Of a stretch of 64,000 nt of DNA, positions 27,796 to 36,974 are shown piece after piece. This DNA comes from Natrarchaeobius chitinivorans (GTDB taxonomy: Archaea; Halobacteriota; Halobacteria; Halobacteriales; Natrialbaceae), in contig NZ_REGA01000007.1 in NCBI RefSeq assembly GCF_003841505.1, positions 62,001 to 126,000 on the forward strand, given 5' to 3'. Every line of letters begins with the position of its first letter. The stretch's first letter is position 1. Both the position numbers and the translations under genes were made by a program. The notes under the pieces are model-generated. The model searched no databases. It saw nothing but the letters and a program-made list of their open reading frames with translations, and was not told where the DNA came from.

Positions 27796-27879
27796 GTACG
27801 ATTTACTGTACGTCAGTTCCGGCGCACCCGCGACCCGGGCGGCGGATGTACCGTTACATCGGTACAACAACCCGTATCA
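27796..27879 (+). repeat. dispersed hairpin element, copy D
   Basis: 84-bp copy, 46 bases after the SDR stop, with arms CGTACGATTTACTGTA and ACAACCCGTATCA. The inner stem has decayed. The rest of the spacer up to 28031 is AT-rich with an AATTATTATAG stretch that may carry the next promoter. Confidence 0.65.
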
Positions 27880-28031
27880 CCATCGATAGTTCCGACTCGA
27901 GGGGGTCGAGCCACCTGTCGACGAGAAAACGCCCGACTGCGGAGGCGTGCCCGATCCATTTAAATGTGAATCGACCGGTCCGGCTAGCAAAATAATTATT
28001 ATAGTTGGTTGTGTTTGTTTGCTCGCGAACC

Positions 28032-29765
28032 ATGGCAGATCTTGACAAAGAGCCGTTAGAGGGGAAGTTGAGGCGAAGTTTTCTCAAACAAGCAGGTGCA
28101 GGGGCGATGGTCGGTGCGACGGTCGGACTAGCAGGCTGCGTCGGCGGTAACGGCGAGGGGAACGGCGGAAACGGAAACGGGACCGGCAACGGGACGGGAG
28201 ACGACCCCGACGTCGACGACGAGGACAAGTTCGGCGGGACGCTCAGAGTCGGCATCAGGCAGGACTGGACGACGCTGTTCCCGATGCAACACGCACGAGA
28301 GCCCTCGCGCGTCCAGGAAAACCAGGTCGCGCCGACGCTGGCGAGATACGACGCGGACGCCGTCAGTCTCAGACCCGGAGCTGCCGAGAGCTGGGAGTAC
28401 GTCGATGACGACGAGACGCAGTTGCGGGTGGAACTGAAAGAAGGGATGGAGTTCCACAAGGGGTACGGTGAAGCGACCGCCGAAGACCTCGTCTGGACGA
28501 TCAACACGCTCCTCGACGAAGGGTTCGGCGGTGGGTGGACCAAGCGATTCATGTTCCCGGTGCCGCCGTTCGAAGGCGCCGAGGAAGTCGACGAGTACAC
28601 GTTCGACATCATTACCGAGGACCACTACGCACCGCTCCAGGTCGGGCTCCTGACCAACATCAGTGTCATCTCGAGCGAGGCAGCCGAGGAGATGGGATAC
28701 GAGGAGTTCGCCGCAACCCCCGTCTCGGTCGGCCCGTACGAGGTCGTCGACGTGGATATGGGTGCCAGAGCCGAGATGGAGAAGTTCGAGGACGGGCTCC
28801 CCGCAGACGAGATCGGATACGCCGGTCCCGCATACGCGGATCGAATAGAGTTCGAGGTCGTCCCGGACGCGACGTCCCGACTCGAGATGGTTCAGACCGG
28901 CGAACTCAACGTCGCGACGTATGCGCCGTACAACGAGGTCGATCGGCTCATGGAAGACGACAACGTAACCCTGAAGATGCGGCCGAGCTGGTCGTTCGAC
29001 TGGATCTACATCGGCGGAGAGCAGGGGACCGAGGAGTATCGCGAAGCACTAGATGACCGAGAGGTTCGCCGAGCGATCGGGACCGCGATCAACCGGGAAG
29101 CCTACGTGAACAATACGTTCTTCGGTCACGGCGTTCCGGACGACGATCCGTTCTCGGAGAGTCTGTCACAGAACCTGGTCACGCAAGACGACGATCGGGA
29201 CACGTACGACTTCGACATCTTCCCGGTCGAAGGCGATCCGGACCAGGCCCAGCAGATGCTCGAGGACGCCGGCTGGCCGGACATGGAACTCGAGTTGACG
29301 CACATGAACACCTCCGACGCCACCCGGGGAGCCGAGGTCCTCCAGCAGGTCCTCAGCGACGCCGGCCTCGAGATCAACCTCAGAGCGGTCGACGGGGCAA
29401 CTCACTCGGACATCGAAAGCGAAGGGCAGTACGACCTGCTCCTGAGCCGGATCTCCTGGCTGAGTCCCGACCCAGAACAGGGATTCAACTGGTTCGAGAA
29501 CCCGGAACAGAGCAACCTCAACAGCATGGGGTACCATAACGAACAGGTCGACGAACTGCTCAACCAGTCTCGGACGGAGCGAGACCGCGCACAACGGGAG
29601 GAAATCGTCCGAGAAGGGTTCGAGATGGGGCTCGCGGACGCCCCGTGGGTCTTCCTCGGCCACCTGGAGACGCCGCGCGTACTCGCAAACGCCACGCACA
29701 TGGATCGAGATCTGTTCTACCCGCAGGCGCAGATGCTCGACCTGACGGACGTTTACACCGTTTAA
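28032..29765 (+). CDS. ABC transporter substrate-binding lipoprotein, family 5 (peptide/nickel type)
   Basis: 577 residues from the ATG at 28032. The N-terminus is a twin-arginine lipoprotein signal: R14-R15 in RRSFLK, a short hydrophobic stretch, then lipobox LAGC with C36. A Gly/Asn-rich linker follows, as is usual for haloarchaeal exported lipoproteins, and then the SBP_bac_5 fold (GGTLRVGI start, SPDPE near the end). It is anchored outside the membrane and binds peptides or similar solutes. No permease is adjacent; the most likely partner is the D-F-B-C set at 34831-38831. Confidence 0.9.
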   Translation: MADLDKEPLEGKLRRSFLKQAGAGAMVGATVGLAGCVGGNGEGNGGNGNGTGNGTGDDPDVDDEDKFGGTLRVGIRQDWTTLFPMQHAREPSRVQENQVAPTLARYDADAVSLRPGAAESWEYVDDDETQLRVELKEGMEFHKGYGEATAEDLVWTINTLLDEGFGGGWTKRFMFPVPPFEGAEEVDEYTFDIITEDHYAPLQVGLLTNISVISSEAAEEMGYEEFAATPVSVGPYEVVDVDMGARAEMEKFEDGLPADEIGYAGPAYADRIEFEVVPDATSRLEMVQTGELNVATYAPYNEVDRLMEDDNVTLKMRPSWSFDWIYIGGEQGTEEYREALDDREVRRAIGTAINREAYVNNTFFGHGVPDDDPFSESLSQNLVTQDDDRDTYDFDIFPVEGDPDQAQQMLEDAGWPDMELELTHMNTSDATRGAEVLQQVLSDAGLEINLRAVDGATHSDIESEGQYDLLLSRISWLSPDPEQGFNWFENPEQSNLNSMGYHNEQVDELLNQSRTERDRAQREEIVREGFEMGLADAPWVFLGHLETPRVLANATHMDRDLFYPQAQMLDLTDVYTV

Positions 29766-29786
29766 ATCGGTTACTCGGAACCACCG

Positions 29787-29792
29787 TTTTTT
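29787..29792 (+). terminator. T6 terminator after the binding-protein gene
   Basis: TTTTTT about 22 bases after the stop codon, inside GGAACCACCGTTTTTTCC, which can form a weak stem. Confidence 0.4.
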
Positions 29793-29981
29793 CCGGAAAC
29801 GAGGCTGAAAGCGTCGTCACGGGCGCAAGCGTTTCGACGGCGAAACCGCGTTCGTTCAGCGCCGATAGCACGTGGGCTGGGAAACGATTCGTCCCGTCAC
29901 AGTCCATACCGGACCTCGCCCGATGCGGTACTGTCTTAACGTGAGGCCCCATACCGAACGATATCGAGCTGGTAGACAGGT

Positions 29982-30797
29982 ATGAGTGACGAACCGAAAA
30001 TTATTCTGACGAACGACGATGGCATCGAGAGTCCCGGTTTGCAAACGCTCTGGGAATCGCTTTCCACCGTCGGCACAGTGACGGCAGTCGCACCGAAGTC
30101 GAACCAGAGCGCCGTGGGTCGGTCGATGTCCGGTCGCGTCGGTATCGAGGAGCACGAACTCGGATACGTCGTCGACGGAACGCCCGCCGATTGCGTCGTC
30201 GCGGGCGTGCGTTCGCTGGTCCCGAACGCGGACCTCGTCGTCTCCGGGGTCAACATCGGGGCGAATCTGGGGAGCTACAGTATCGGCCGATCGGGGACCG
30301 TAAGCGCCGCCGTGGAAGCCGCGTACTTCGGCGTGCCGGCGATCGCAGCGTCGCTTTACCTCCCGGAATCAGAAGACGAAACGGGGATCACCGGCAACAC
30401 GATCGCGATGGGTGGGAGTATCGAACCGGAACTGCTCTCGGAGGCGAACGACGCGACCACGCATCTGATCGACCATCTCACCGGCTCCGGCGCGTTCGAA
30501 TCGATCGATTACCTGAACGTCAACGCCCCGAGTCCGTTCGTCGACGCGTCACCGACCATGGAACTCACGACGCCGTCTCCCACGTACCTCATGGACGCCA
30601 AACGAGAGAACGACGAGGTGATCATCTCCGACCGAGTCTGGGAACGAATGGCGAACGGAGACCTCCCGGATCGGGTCGGAACTGACAGGCAGGTCGTCAT
30701 GGATGGAAACGTCAGCGTCACCCCACTGTCGATCGAGTACTCGACCGAACGCCACGAGACGCTCGAGTCGGTAAGCGACTCTTACGCGAGAAACTGA
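29982..30797 (+). CDS. surE: 5'/3'-nucleotidase SurE
   Basis: 271 residues, the usual SurE length. Metal and phosphate residues are visible: D12 and D13 in LTNDDG, S43 in SNQSAVGRS and N91 in SGVNIG. It hydrolyses nucleoside monophosphates in the cytoplasm. Monocistronic, preceded by a ~215-bp spacer without visible genes and followed by hairpin copy E. The window also encodes a UshA-like phosphoesterase at 39001, so two nucleotidase-type enzymes are present. Confidence 0.92.
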   Translation: MSDEPKIILTNDDGIESPGLQTLWESLSTVGTVTAVAPKSNQSAVGRSMSGRVGIEEHELGYVVDGTPADCVVAGVRSLVPNADLVVSGVNIGANLGSYSIGRSGTVSAAVEAAYFGVPAIAASLYLPESEDETGITGNTIAMGGSIEPELLSEANDATTHLIDHLTGSGAFESIDYLNVNAPSPFVDASPTMELTTPSPTYLMDAKRENDEVIISDRVWERMANGDLPDRVGTDRQVVMDGNVSVTPLSIEYSTERHETLESVSDSYARN

Positions 30798-30911
30798 CGG
30801 AATCGAAACCGAATTGCTCACCGAAGACGCAGCCGACCGTCGTGAATAGGAGGGTCGTCGATTGGACAGGCGAGTTCGTCGGATCGAAGCGGACCGATTT
30901 TCTTCGCCGTC

Positions 30912-30997
30912 AGATACGGTTTACTGTAAGTCATTGCCGGCGCACCCGCCGCCCGGGTCGCGGGTGCGCCGGTAAACAGGGACAGTAATCCGTATGA
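30912..30997 (+). repeat. dispersed hairpin element, copy E
   Basis: 86-bp copy with a perfect inner stem: CCGGCGCACCCG pairs with CGGGTGCGCCGG. The stem sequence differs from copies B, C and F but remains self-complementary. It lies between surE and the E1 operon promoter. Confidence 0.8.
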
Positions 30998-31014
30998 ATG
31001 GGAAACTTCCAGTA

Positions 31015-31023
31015 ACTATATGG
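31015..31023 (+). promoter_or_regulatory. TATA box of the E1 alpha/beta operon
   Basis: AACTATATG about 42 bases before the ATG at 31061. It leaves a ~15-base leader carrying a GAGGGA Shine-Dalgarno. Confidence 0.4.
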
Positions 31024-31060
31024 TCGTCTTTCCCTTTTCACTCGAGTATGAGGGAGATAT

Positions 31061-32083
31061 ATGATTGATTCACCCCTCGAGACCGAGGACGGTCGCGTAG
31101 CCGCCCTCGAATCGATGGTGAAGCTACGGCGGTTCGAAGAACGGACCAGCAACCTGTTCGCGGACGGAGAAATTCCGGGATTCGTCCACCTCTACATCGG
31201 CCAGGAGGCCGTTGCGGTCGGGGCGACGTCGACGCTCGACTCGAACGATCACATCACGAGCACCCACCGCGGCCACGGCCACTGCGTGGCGATGGGACTC
31301 GATCCGAGCCGCATGTTCGCCGAACTGATGGCCAAAGACGACGGGTTCTGTCGGGGCAAGGGCGGATCGATGCACATCGCGGACGTAAACGCCGGCATGC
31401 TCGGAGCGAACGGGGTCGTCGGCTCCGGTGCGCCGATCGCCACGGGTGCGGGCGTCACGAAGAAGCTCGCGGGTGACGACTCGGTCGCGCTGGCGTTTTA
31501 CGGCGAGGGTGCGGTCTCGGAAGGGCAAGTCCACGAGGCGATCACGCTCGGTGCCGCCTGGGACCTGCCGGTGATCTACCTGGTCGAGAAGAACAACTAC
31601 GCCGAGGGGATGCCCGCGGAACGCATCTTCCGCAACACGGACTTCGAGGACTTCGGAGACGCCTACGGTATTCCGGCGGAGACGGTCGACGGAATGGACG
31701 TCGTCGACGTCTACGAAGCCGTTTCGGACGCGAAACAGCGCGCACTCGAGGGCGAGGGGCCGTCGATCGTCGTCGCCGAGACCTTCCGGTACAACCCACA
31801 CTCGGAAGGACTCGACATGCCTCTGCCCGAGGAGGAACTCGAGTACTGGAAAGACCGAGACGCGATCGAGACGTTCAAAGACGAACTGATCGAACAGGGC
31901 GAACTCACGGCCGAGCAGTTCGAGGAGATCGAAGACCGAATCGAGGCCGAACTCGACGAGGCGGTCGAACGTGCGCGAAACGGCGAGCCGCCGGAGCCGG
32001 AACAGGCCTACGAAGACGTCTTCACCGAACCTGCCCCGGACATCGAGTACCACCGGGCGAACCTCGGGAGGGATCAGCTATGA
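31061..32083 (+). CDS. thiamine-diphosphate-dependent dehydrogenase E1 alpha, AcoA/PDH type
   Basis: 340 residues, closest in pattern to acetoin dehydrogenase E1 alpha: PGFVHLYIGQEAVAVG, TSTHRGHGHC and GKGGSMHIAD are present. The ThDP/Mg motif runs from G148 to N178-N179, but its usual GDG reads G148-E149-G150, so Glu replaces the Mg-binding Asp. It decarboxylates a 2-oxo acid or cleaves acetoin and passes the acyl group to the lipoyl arm of an E2. Coupled by ATGA overlap to E1 beta. The C-terminal ~90 residues are a highly acidic helical extension. Confidence 0.88.
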   Translation: MIDSPLETEDGRVAALESMVKLRRFEERTSNLFADGEIPGFVHLYIGQEAVAVGATSTLDSNDHITSTHRGHGHCVAMGLDPSRMFAELMAKDDGFCRGKGGSMHIADVNAGMLGANGVVGSGAPIATGAGVTKKLAGDDSVALAFYGEGAVSEGQVHEAITLGAAWDLPVIYLVEKNNYAEGMPAERIFRNTDFEDFGDAYGIPAETVDGMDVVDVYEAVSDAKQRALEGEGPSIVVAETFRYNPHSEGLDMPLPEEELEYWKDRDAIETFKDELIEQGELTAEQFEEIEDRIEAELDEAVERARNGEPPEPEQAYEDVFTEPAPDIEYHRANLGRDQL

Positions 32084-33072
32084 GCCAGACTATCACACAG
32101 ACCGAGACGATATCACTGCGAGAGGCGATCAACCAGGCACTCCGCGAGGAACTCGAGCGCGACGACGATGTCGTGATCTGGGGAGAAGACGTCGGCGAAT
32201 CCGGCCACGTGAGTAACATCACGGAAGGACTGTACGACGATTTCGGCGCGGAACGCGTTCGCGACGCACCGCTTGCCGAAAACGGCTTCGTCGGGGCCGG
32301 TGTCGGGGCGGCCGCCACGGGACTTCGTCCCGTCGTCGACATCATGTACGCGGACTTCTTCGGCGTCGCCTGCGAGCAGATGCTCAACCAGATGACGAAG
32401 ATGCACTACATGTTCGGCGGGCAACTGACGGTTCCGCTCGTGGTTCGTGCATCCGAGGGTGCGGGCCTCAGCGCCGCCGCCCAGCACTCGAAGACCACCC
32501 ACACGTTCCTCTCACACATGACCGGATCGAAGGTCGTGACGCCGGGAACGCCCGCAGCCGCGAAGGGACTGATGAAGTCCGCGATCCGATCGGACGATCC
32601 CGTCTTCTTCCTCGAGAACAAGCGGACGTACACGATGAAAGACGAAGTGCCCACCGACGAGGACTTCACGGTTCCAATCGGGGAGGCGAGCGTCGAGCGC
32701 GCAGGCGAGGACGTCACCGTCGTCGCCACGCAGGCGTTCGTCGGCGACTCGCTCGAGCTCGCGGAGCAACTCGAGGGCGACGTGAGCGTCGAGGTCATCG
32801 ACCCCCGTTCGCTGTACCCACTCGATCACGAGACGATCGCCGAGAGCGTCAAAAAGACGGGCCGACTGGTCGTCGCCGACGAGAGTCCCCTCTCCTATGG
32901 GACTCACGCCGAGATCATCTCCAGGGTGAACGAGACCGCCTTCTACTACCTCGACAAGCCCCCGCAACGCGTCGGCTGGCCGGACACGCCGGTTCCGTCC
33001 GCCCCGACGCTCGAGAACGAGGTCATGCCCGGACGCGACGAACTCCAGCGAGCGATCGAACGAATCGCATAA
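32080..33072 (+). CDS. thiamine-diphosphate-dependent dehydrogenase E1 beta
   Basis: 330 residues with the pyrimidine-binding transketolase domain (GEDVG near 35-39) and the C-terminal transketolase domain. It forms the alpha2beta2 E1 with the preceding gene. No E2 or E3 follows. The nearest E2 is the OsmC fusion at 24025-25698 on the other strand, and the nearest E3 is Lpd at 49009. Substrate (acetoin, pyruvate or branched 2-oxo acids) is not settled by sequence alone. Confidence 0.92.
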   Translation: MSQTITQTETISLREAINQALREELERDDDVVIWGEDVGESGHVSNITEGLYDDFGAERVRDAPLAENGFVGAGVGAAATGLRPVVDIMYADFFGVACEQMLNQMTKMHYMFGGQLTVPLVVRASEGAGLSAAAQHSKTTHTFLSHMTGSKVVTPGTPAAAKGLMKSAIRSDDPVFFLENKRTYTMKDEVPTDEDFTVPIGEASVERAGEDVTVVATQAFVGDSLELAEQLEGDVSVEVIDPRSLYPLDHETIAESVKKTGRLVVADESPLSYGTHAEIISRVNETAFYYLDKPPQRVGWPDTPVPSAPTLENEVMPGRDELQRAIERIA

Positions 33073-33174
33073 CGGTTCGTCCCGTCGCTTGGCCGGTCCC
33101 TCGAGTGCCGATTCCACCTTATTCGCGGTTCGGACCGATGGTCCCGGAGCGCCGACTCGAGTAATCACGCGATG

Positions 33175-33237
33175 GAGCAGACTGGAGAAGGTGTTTTCCG
33201 CGACGGAGCGGACTGGAGAAAGGGTGTTTTCGCGACG
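33175..33237. repeat. tandem repeat, ~31-bp unit x2
   Basis: Two units beginning GAGCAGACTGGAGAAGGTGT and GAGCGGACTGGAGAAAGGGT, each ending CGCGACG, in the gap between the convergent E1 beta and SDR genes. Confidence 0.75.
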
Positions 33238-33288
33238 GCGTCTCGAGTGTGATCGGTGTGTCTGGTGGGTTTCCCCGGGCAGGAAGAA

Positions 33289-34062
33289 TCAGGTCTGGAT
33301 GTTCGCCATCCCGCCGTCGACCATCAGCGAGTGGCCGTTGATGTACGAACCGAGGTCCGAGGCCAGAAACAGTGCCGAGTTGGCGACGTCCTCGGGTGCG
33401 CCGACTTCGTTGAGTGCGATTCGTTCGAGCGTTTCCTCGTCCTCACCGCTGTCGTGGTCGAGATCGGTCTGGGTCATCTCGGTCTCGATCGTTCCCGGGT
33501 GGATCGCGTTCGTCCGGATCCCGTCGGCCCCGAACTCGGTGGCGAGCGTGTACGTGAGCAGTTTCACGGCCCCCTTGCTCATACAGTAGGTCGAGGACTG
33601 TGCCCAGCCGCGAACGCCGGCGAGACTGGACATGTTGATGATCCGTCCGTGGCCCTGCTCGAGCATCGGCGGGATCGCGGCCTGACAGCCGAAGAAGACC
33701 CCCTTCTGGTTGATTGCCATCATCTGATCGAACTCTTCCTCGGTGACGTCCAGGAAGTCACCGAACAGGCCGATTCCGGCGTTGTTAACCATGATGTCGA
33801 TGCCACCGAACTCCTCCGCACGCGTCACGGCCGTCTGAACGTCGTCGAACGACGTGACGTCACATTCGACGAACGCGGCCTCGGCGCCCGTCTCCTCGAC
33901 GATCTTCTCGTGGGTGGGCGTGCCGCCGCTTCTCGGCTCCTCGCGAACGTCGGCGATCACGACGTCTGCGCCGTTTGCCGCGAATCGAAGCGCGATCGCT
34001 CGTCCGATACCACTGGATGCGCCGGTGACGACAGCCGTCCGTCCCGGTAGTAACGAAGACAT
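33289..34062 (-). CDS. SDR-family oxidoreductase (paralogue of 26944-27750)
   Basis: 257 residues. TGASSGIG at 13-20, an acidic residue after strand 2 (IADVREEP), NNAG at 93-96, and catalytic Ser145/146, Tyr159 and Lys163 (YCMSK) are seen. It shares long identical stretches with the SDR at 26944. Placed beside the E1 genes on the opposite strand, divergent from the VOC gene. NAD-dependent alcohol/acetoin or sugar dehydrogenase activity is likely; the exact substrate is unknown. Confidence 0.88.
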   Translation of the reverse strand: MSSLLPGRTAVVTGASSGIGRAIALRFAANGADVVIADVREEPRSGGTPTHEKIVEETGAEAAFVECDVTSFDDVQTAVTRAEEFGGIDIMVNNAGIGLFGDFLDVTEEEFDQMMAINQKGVFFGCQAAIPPMLEQGHGRIINMSSLAGVRGWAQSSTYCMSKGAVKLLTYTLATEFGADGIRTNAIHPGTIETEMTQTDLDHDSGEDEETLERIALNEVGAPEDVANSALFLASDLGSYINGHSLMVDGGMANIQT

Positions 34063-34118
34063 AGCGGGACCTCACGCTGTATCACCAAAAAAATACCGAG
34101 TGTTCGCGTCACGGCAAG

Positions 34119-34127
34119 GTTAATATC
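34119..34127 (+). promoter_or_regulatory. TATA box of the VOC gene
   Basis: GTTAATATC centred 27 bases before the ATG at 34150; supports that start over the in-frame GTG at 34135. Confidence 0.5.
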
Positions 34128-34149
34128 CGGCTCCGTGAACGGTTGTGAC

Positions 34150-34632
34150 ATGGCAACGTACCCACGAGGGATGGCACACGTCGGACTGACGGTGCCGGAC
34201 ATCGACGCCGCGATCGACTGGTATCGGAACGTCCTCGGATTCACGGTGAGTTCACCACCGGCGACGTTCGAACCCGACGACGACCACGTCGGTGAACTAC
34301 TGACGGATGCACTGGGAGAGTTCGAACAACTCACGATCGCTCACCTCTCGACCTCGTCCGGCGTCGCTGTCGAGTTTCTCGAGTTCGCGGAGACCGAAGA
34401 GCGTGCATCGATAGAGCCACAGCGTGCCGGCTGGGCGCACCTCTGTCTCGTCGATCCAGACGTCGAGGAACTCGCCGGCCGAATCGACGAACAAGGCGGG
34501 GACCACTACGCCGACGTCTGGGAGATCTTTCCCGACGAGGAGTACGAACTCACCTACTGTGAGGACCCGTTCGGAAACAAACTCGAGATATACAGCCACA
34601 GCGACGAGCAGATATACGCGAACCGGTCCTGA
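34150..34632 (+). CDS. VOC/glyoxalase-family metalloprotein
   Basis: 160 residues, two beta-alpha-beta-beta-beta modules. The four likely metal ligands are at the expected places: H10 (MAHVGLTV), E75, H97 (GWAHLCL) and E146 (GNKLEIYS). This is the glyoxalase/lactoylglutathione-lyase, dioxygenase or epimerase fold; no more specific function can be assigned. It is monocistronic, between an SDR on the other strand and the peptide transporter operon. Confidence 0.82.
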   Translation: MATYPRGMAHVGLTVPDIDAAIDWYRNVLGFTVSSPPATFEPDDDHVGELLTDALGEFEQLTIAHLSTSSGVAVEFLEFAETEERASIEPQRAGWAHLCLVDPDVEELAGRIDEQGGDHYADVWEIFPDEEYELTYCEDPFGNKLEIYSHSDEQIYANRS

Positions 34633-34794
34633 CGGTTCTGGAGGACTCCGAGGAAGAATCGCACGAAAACAACTGATTCGGACACGCCACAGCGGTATCC
34701 ATCGGAGAAAGTAGAGATTCAATCGACGAGTTCAGCCCGGAAATCCACGGCGCTAGCCCCAGAACCTAGCGCTTCGCTAGACGGGAAGATGCAT

Positions 34795-34804
34795 ACTAAT
34801 AAAT
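34795..34804 (+). promoter_or_regulatory. TATA box of the peptide transporter operon
   Basis: ACTAATAAAT centred about 31 bases before the ATG at 34831. Confidence 0.45.
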
Positions 34805-34830
34805 GGAATGCGCTGCATGCCTTCAGCAGG

Positions 34831-35823
34831 ATGGCCCTGTTAGAAGTCGAAAATCTCTGCACCGAGTTTCGAACGAAAGACGGAACGGTGACCGCAGTAG
34901 ACGACGTCTCGTTTACGATCGACAAGGGCGAACGAATCGGTGTTGTCGGGGAAAGTGGTGCAGGAAAGAGCGTTACTGGATTGTCTATCCTTCAGCTCGT
35001 CGAATATCCGGGTGTGATCACCGACGATAGTTCGATCCGCCTGAACGGCGAGGACCTCCTTGCGAAGAGCGAAGACGAGATGGCCTCGATACGGGGCAAC
35101 GAGATCGCGTGGATTCCACAGGATCCCCTCTCGTCGCTGAACCCGACCAGTACGATCGGCGAGCAGATCGTCGAAACGATGCGGATTCACGGGTACGGCG
35201 ACGACGAGAACGACAGACGACAACGGGCTATCTCTCTGCTCGCGGACGTCGGTATCCCGGACGCGGCAAACCGGTTCGACGACTATCCGAGCGAGTACTC
35301 CGGCGGGATGCGCCAGCGCGTCCTCATCGCGATGGCGCTTTCGTGTGAGCCATCCCTCATCATCGCCGACGAGCCGACGACGGCACTCGACGTCAGCACG
35401 CAGGCCCAGATCGTCAACCTGTTGCGGGACGTGACGAGTAACGATACCGCGCTCATGGTCATCACTCACGAACTCGGGCTCGTCGCCGAACTCTGCGAGC
35501 GGGTGATGGTTCTGTACGCGGGGACGGTCGCAGAGAAGTCCGACGTCGCCGGTATTTTCGACGATCCGAAACATCCCTACACGAAGAACCTCCTCAAGTG
35601 CAGCCCCCACCTCACGATGGGAGAGGAGTTGAACACGATTCCGGGGTCGATGCCCGTCGGATCGGAGCGCCCGTCTGGCTGTCAGTTTCACCCACGATGT
35701 TCCGAGGCGATGGAGGAGTGTTCGGTCGTCGAACCGGAACTTCTCCCGGACGGGGACGGCGGAGAGGTAGCGTGTCTACTCCACACTGACCAGGAATACA
35801 ACATGAAAGTTGATCAACCATGA
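34831..35823 (+). CDS. oppD: peptide-type ABC transporter ATP-binding protein, OppD/DppD-like
   Basis: 330 residues from the ATG at 34831; an upstream in-frame ATG (34789) precedes the TATA box and is unlikely. Walker A GESGAGKS at 40-47, signature YSGGMRQR, Walker B LIIADEPT and switch His in ITHE are intact. The C-terminal oligopeptide region holds the Cys motif C-x5-C-x6-C...C typical of OppD/F. Supplies ATP hydrolysis for uptake of peptides or similar solutes. First of four coupled genes. Confidence 0.92.
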   Translation: MALLEVENLCTEFRTKDGTVTAVDDVSFTIDKGERIGVVGESGAGKSVTGLSILQLVEYPGVITDDSSIRLNGEDLLAKSEDEMASIRGNEIAWIPQDPLSSLNPTSTIGEQIVETMRIHGYGDDENDRRQRAISLLADVGIPDAANRFDDYPSEYSGGMRQRVLIAMALSCEPSLIIADEPTTALDVSTQAQIVNLLRDVTSNDTALMVITHELGLVAELCERVMVLYAGTVAEKSDVAGIFDDPKHPYTKNLLKCSPHLTMGEELNTIPGSMPVGSERPSGCQFHPRCSEAMEECSVVEPELLPDGDGGEVACLLHTDQEYNMKVDQP

Positions 35824-36974
35824 CGGACAGCGATACACCGGTGCTCGAGGTCGAAGAGCTCACCAAATACTTCTCGGCGGGATCCGGCGGATCCCTGCTC
35901 GATACGCTGTTGCGCCGCTCGGACGATTCGTACGTGAAAGCCGTCGACGGCGTTTCGTTCGAACTGATGGAAAACGAGACCATCGGCGTCGTCGGAGAAA
36001 GTGGCTGTGGGAAAAGTACGATGGGAAAGAGCATCCTCCGGTTGATCGAGCCCACGTCCGGTGACGTACGGTTCAAAGGGGAGTCGGTCACGGACCTCTC
36101 CGGACGACAGATGCGAAAAAAGCGGACCGAGATGCAGTTCATCTTCCAGGATCCCACCTCCGCCCTCAATCCGAAGATGAAGATCAAACACCTCCTCAAC
36201 GAGCCACTCGAGAACTTCTACGATTTCGACAAGGCGGAGTTAGCACAGCGAACCGACGACCTCCTAGAACAGATCGACCTCCCGAAGACGGTCAAAGATC
36301 GGTACCCCCACGAACTCAGCGGCGGACAGAAACAGCGCGTCGTTATCGGACGGGCCATCGCGTCCAATCCGGACCTGATCGTCGCCGACGAACCGGTGAC
36401 GGGCCTCGACGTCAGCGTTCAGTCGAACATCATCACGATGCTCGAGGAGATCCAGGAAGAGTTCGAACTCTCGCTTCTGTTCATCGCCCACGACCTCTCC
36501 GTGGTCCGGTACATAAGCGACAGGGTGATGGTACTCTATCTCGGGCACATTACCGAACTCGGCGACAGCGAAGCCGTATTCACGAACCCGCAGCATCCGT
36601 ACACTCGAGAACTCAAACGAGCGATCCCTCGGTCACATCCCGACGACGACCCCGCCGAAACCGAGATTACCGAAGGGGAACCACCGAGCCCGCTCGACCC
36701 GCCGAGCGGGTGCCCGTTTCACACGCGGTGTCCGGCGTACATCGGCGATATCTGCGAAGAGGAGTATCCCGATCCCGTCGAACTGCAGGACGGCCGTCTC
36801 GTTTCCTGTCACCACTTCGAGGAGGGAGATCCGCCGATCGAAGGCGAGTACGAACAGTACGCGAAGACGACGATCGCCGACGGGAGACCGTCTCCGACAG
36901 CAGATTCGGAGGGAGATGGGACCGATCAGGTAGTCAGTGCGAACGCGAACGGGGGTGACGTCGATGGACAGTGA
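35820..36974 (+). CDS. oppF: peptide-type ABC transporter ATP-binding protein, OppF/DppF-like
   Basis: 384 residues, second ATPase of the transporter. Walker A GESGCGKS at 59-66, signature LSGGQKQR, Walker B LIVADEPV and IAHD are present, with the OppF-type C-terminal Cys motif (GCPFHTRCP). A ~50-residue Asp/Gly-rich tail extends past the family core. The start overlaps the oppD stop (ATGA), and the 3' end overlaps the start of the permease gene by 11 bases. Confidence 0.92.
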   Translation: MTDSDTPVLEVEELTKYFSAGSGGSLLDTLLRRSDDSYVKAVDGVSFELMENETIGVVGESGCGKSTMGKSILRLIEPTSGDVRFKGESVTDLSGRQMRKKRTEMQFIFQDPTSALNPKMKIKHLLNEPLENFYDFDKAELAQRTDDLLEQIDLPKTVKDRYPHELSGGQKQRVVIGRAIASNPDLIVADEPVTGLDVSVQSNIITMLEEIQEEFELSLLFIAHDLSVVRYISDRVMVLYLGHITELGDSEAVFTNPQHPYTRELKRAIPRSHPDDDPAETEITEGEPPSPLDPPSGCPFHTRCPAYIGDICEEEYPDPVELQDGRLVSCHHFEEGDPPIEGEYEQYAKTTIADGRPSPTADSEGDGTDQVVSANANGGDVDGQ

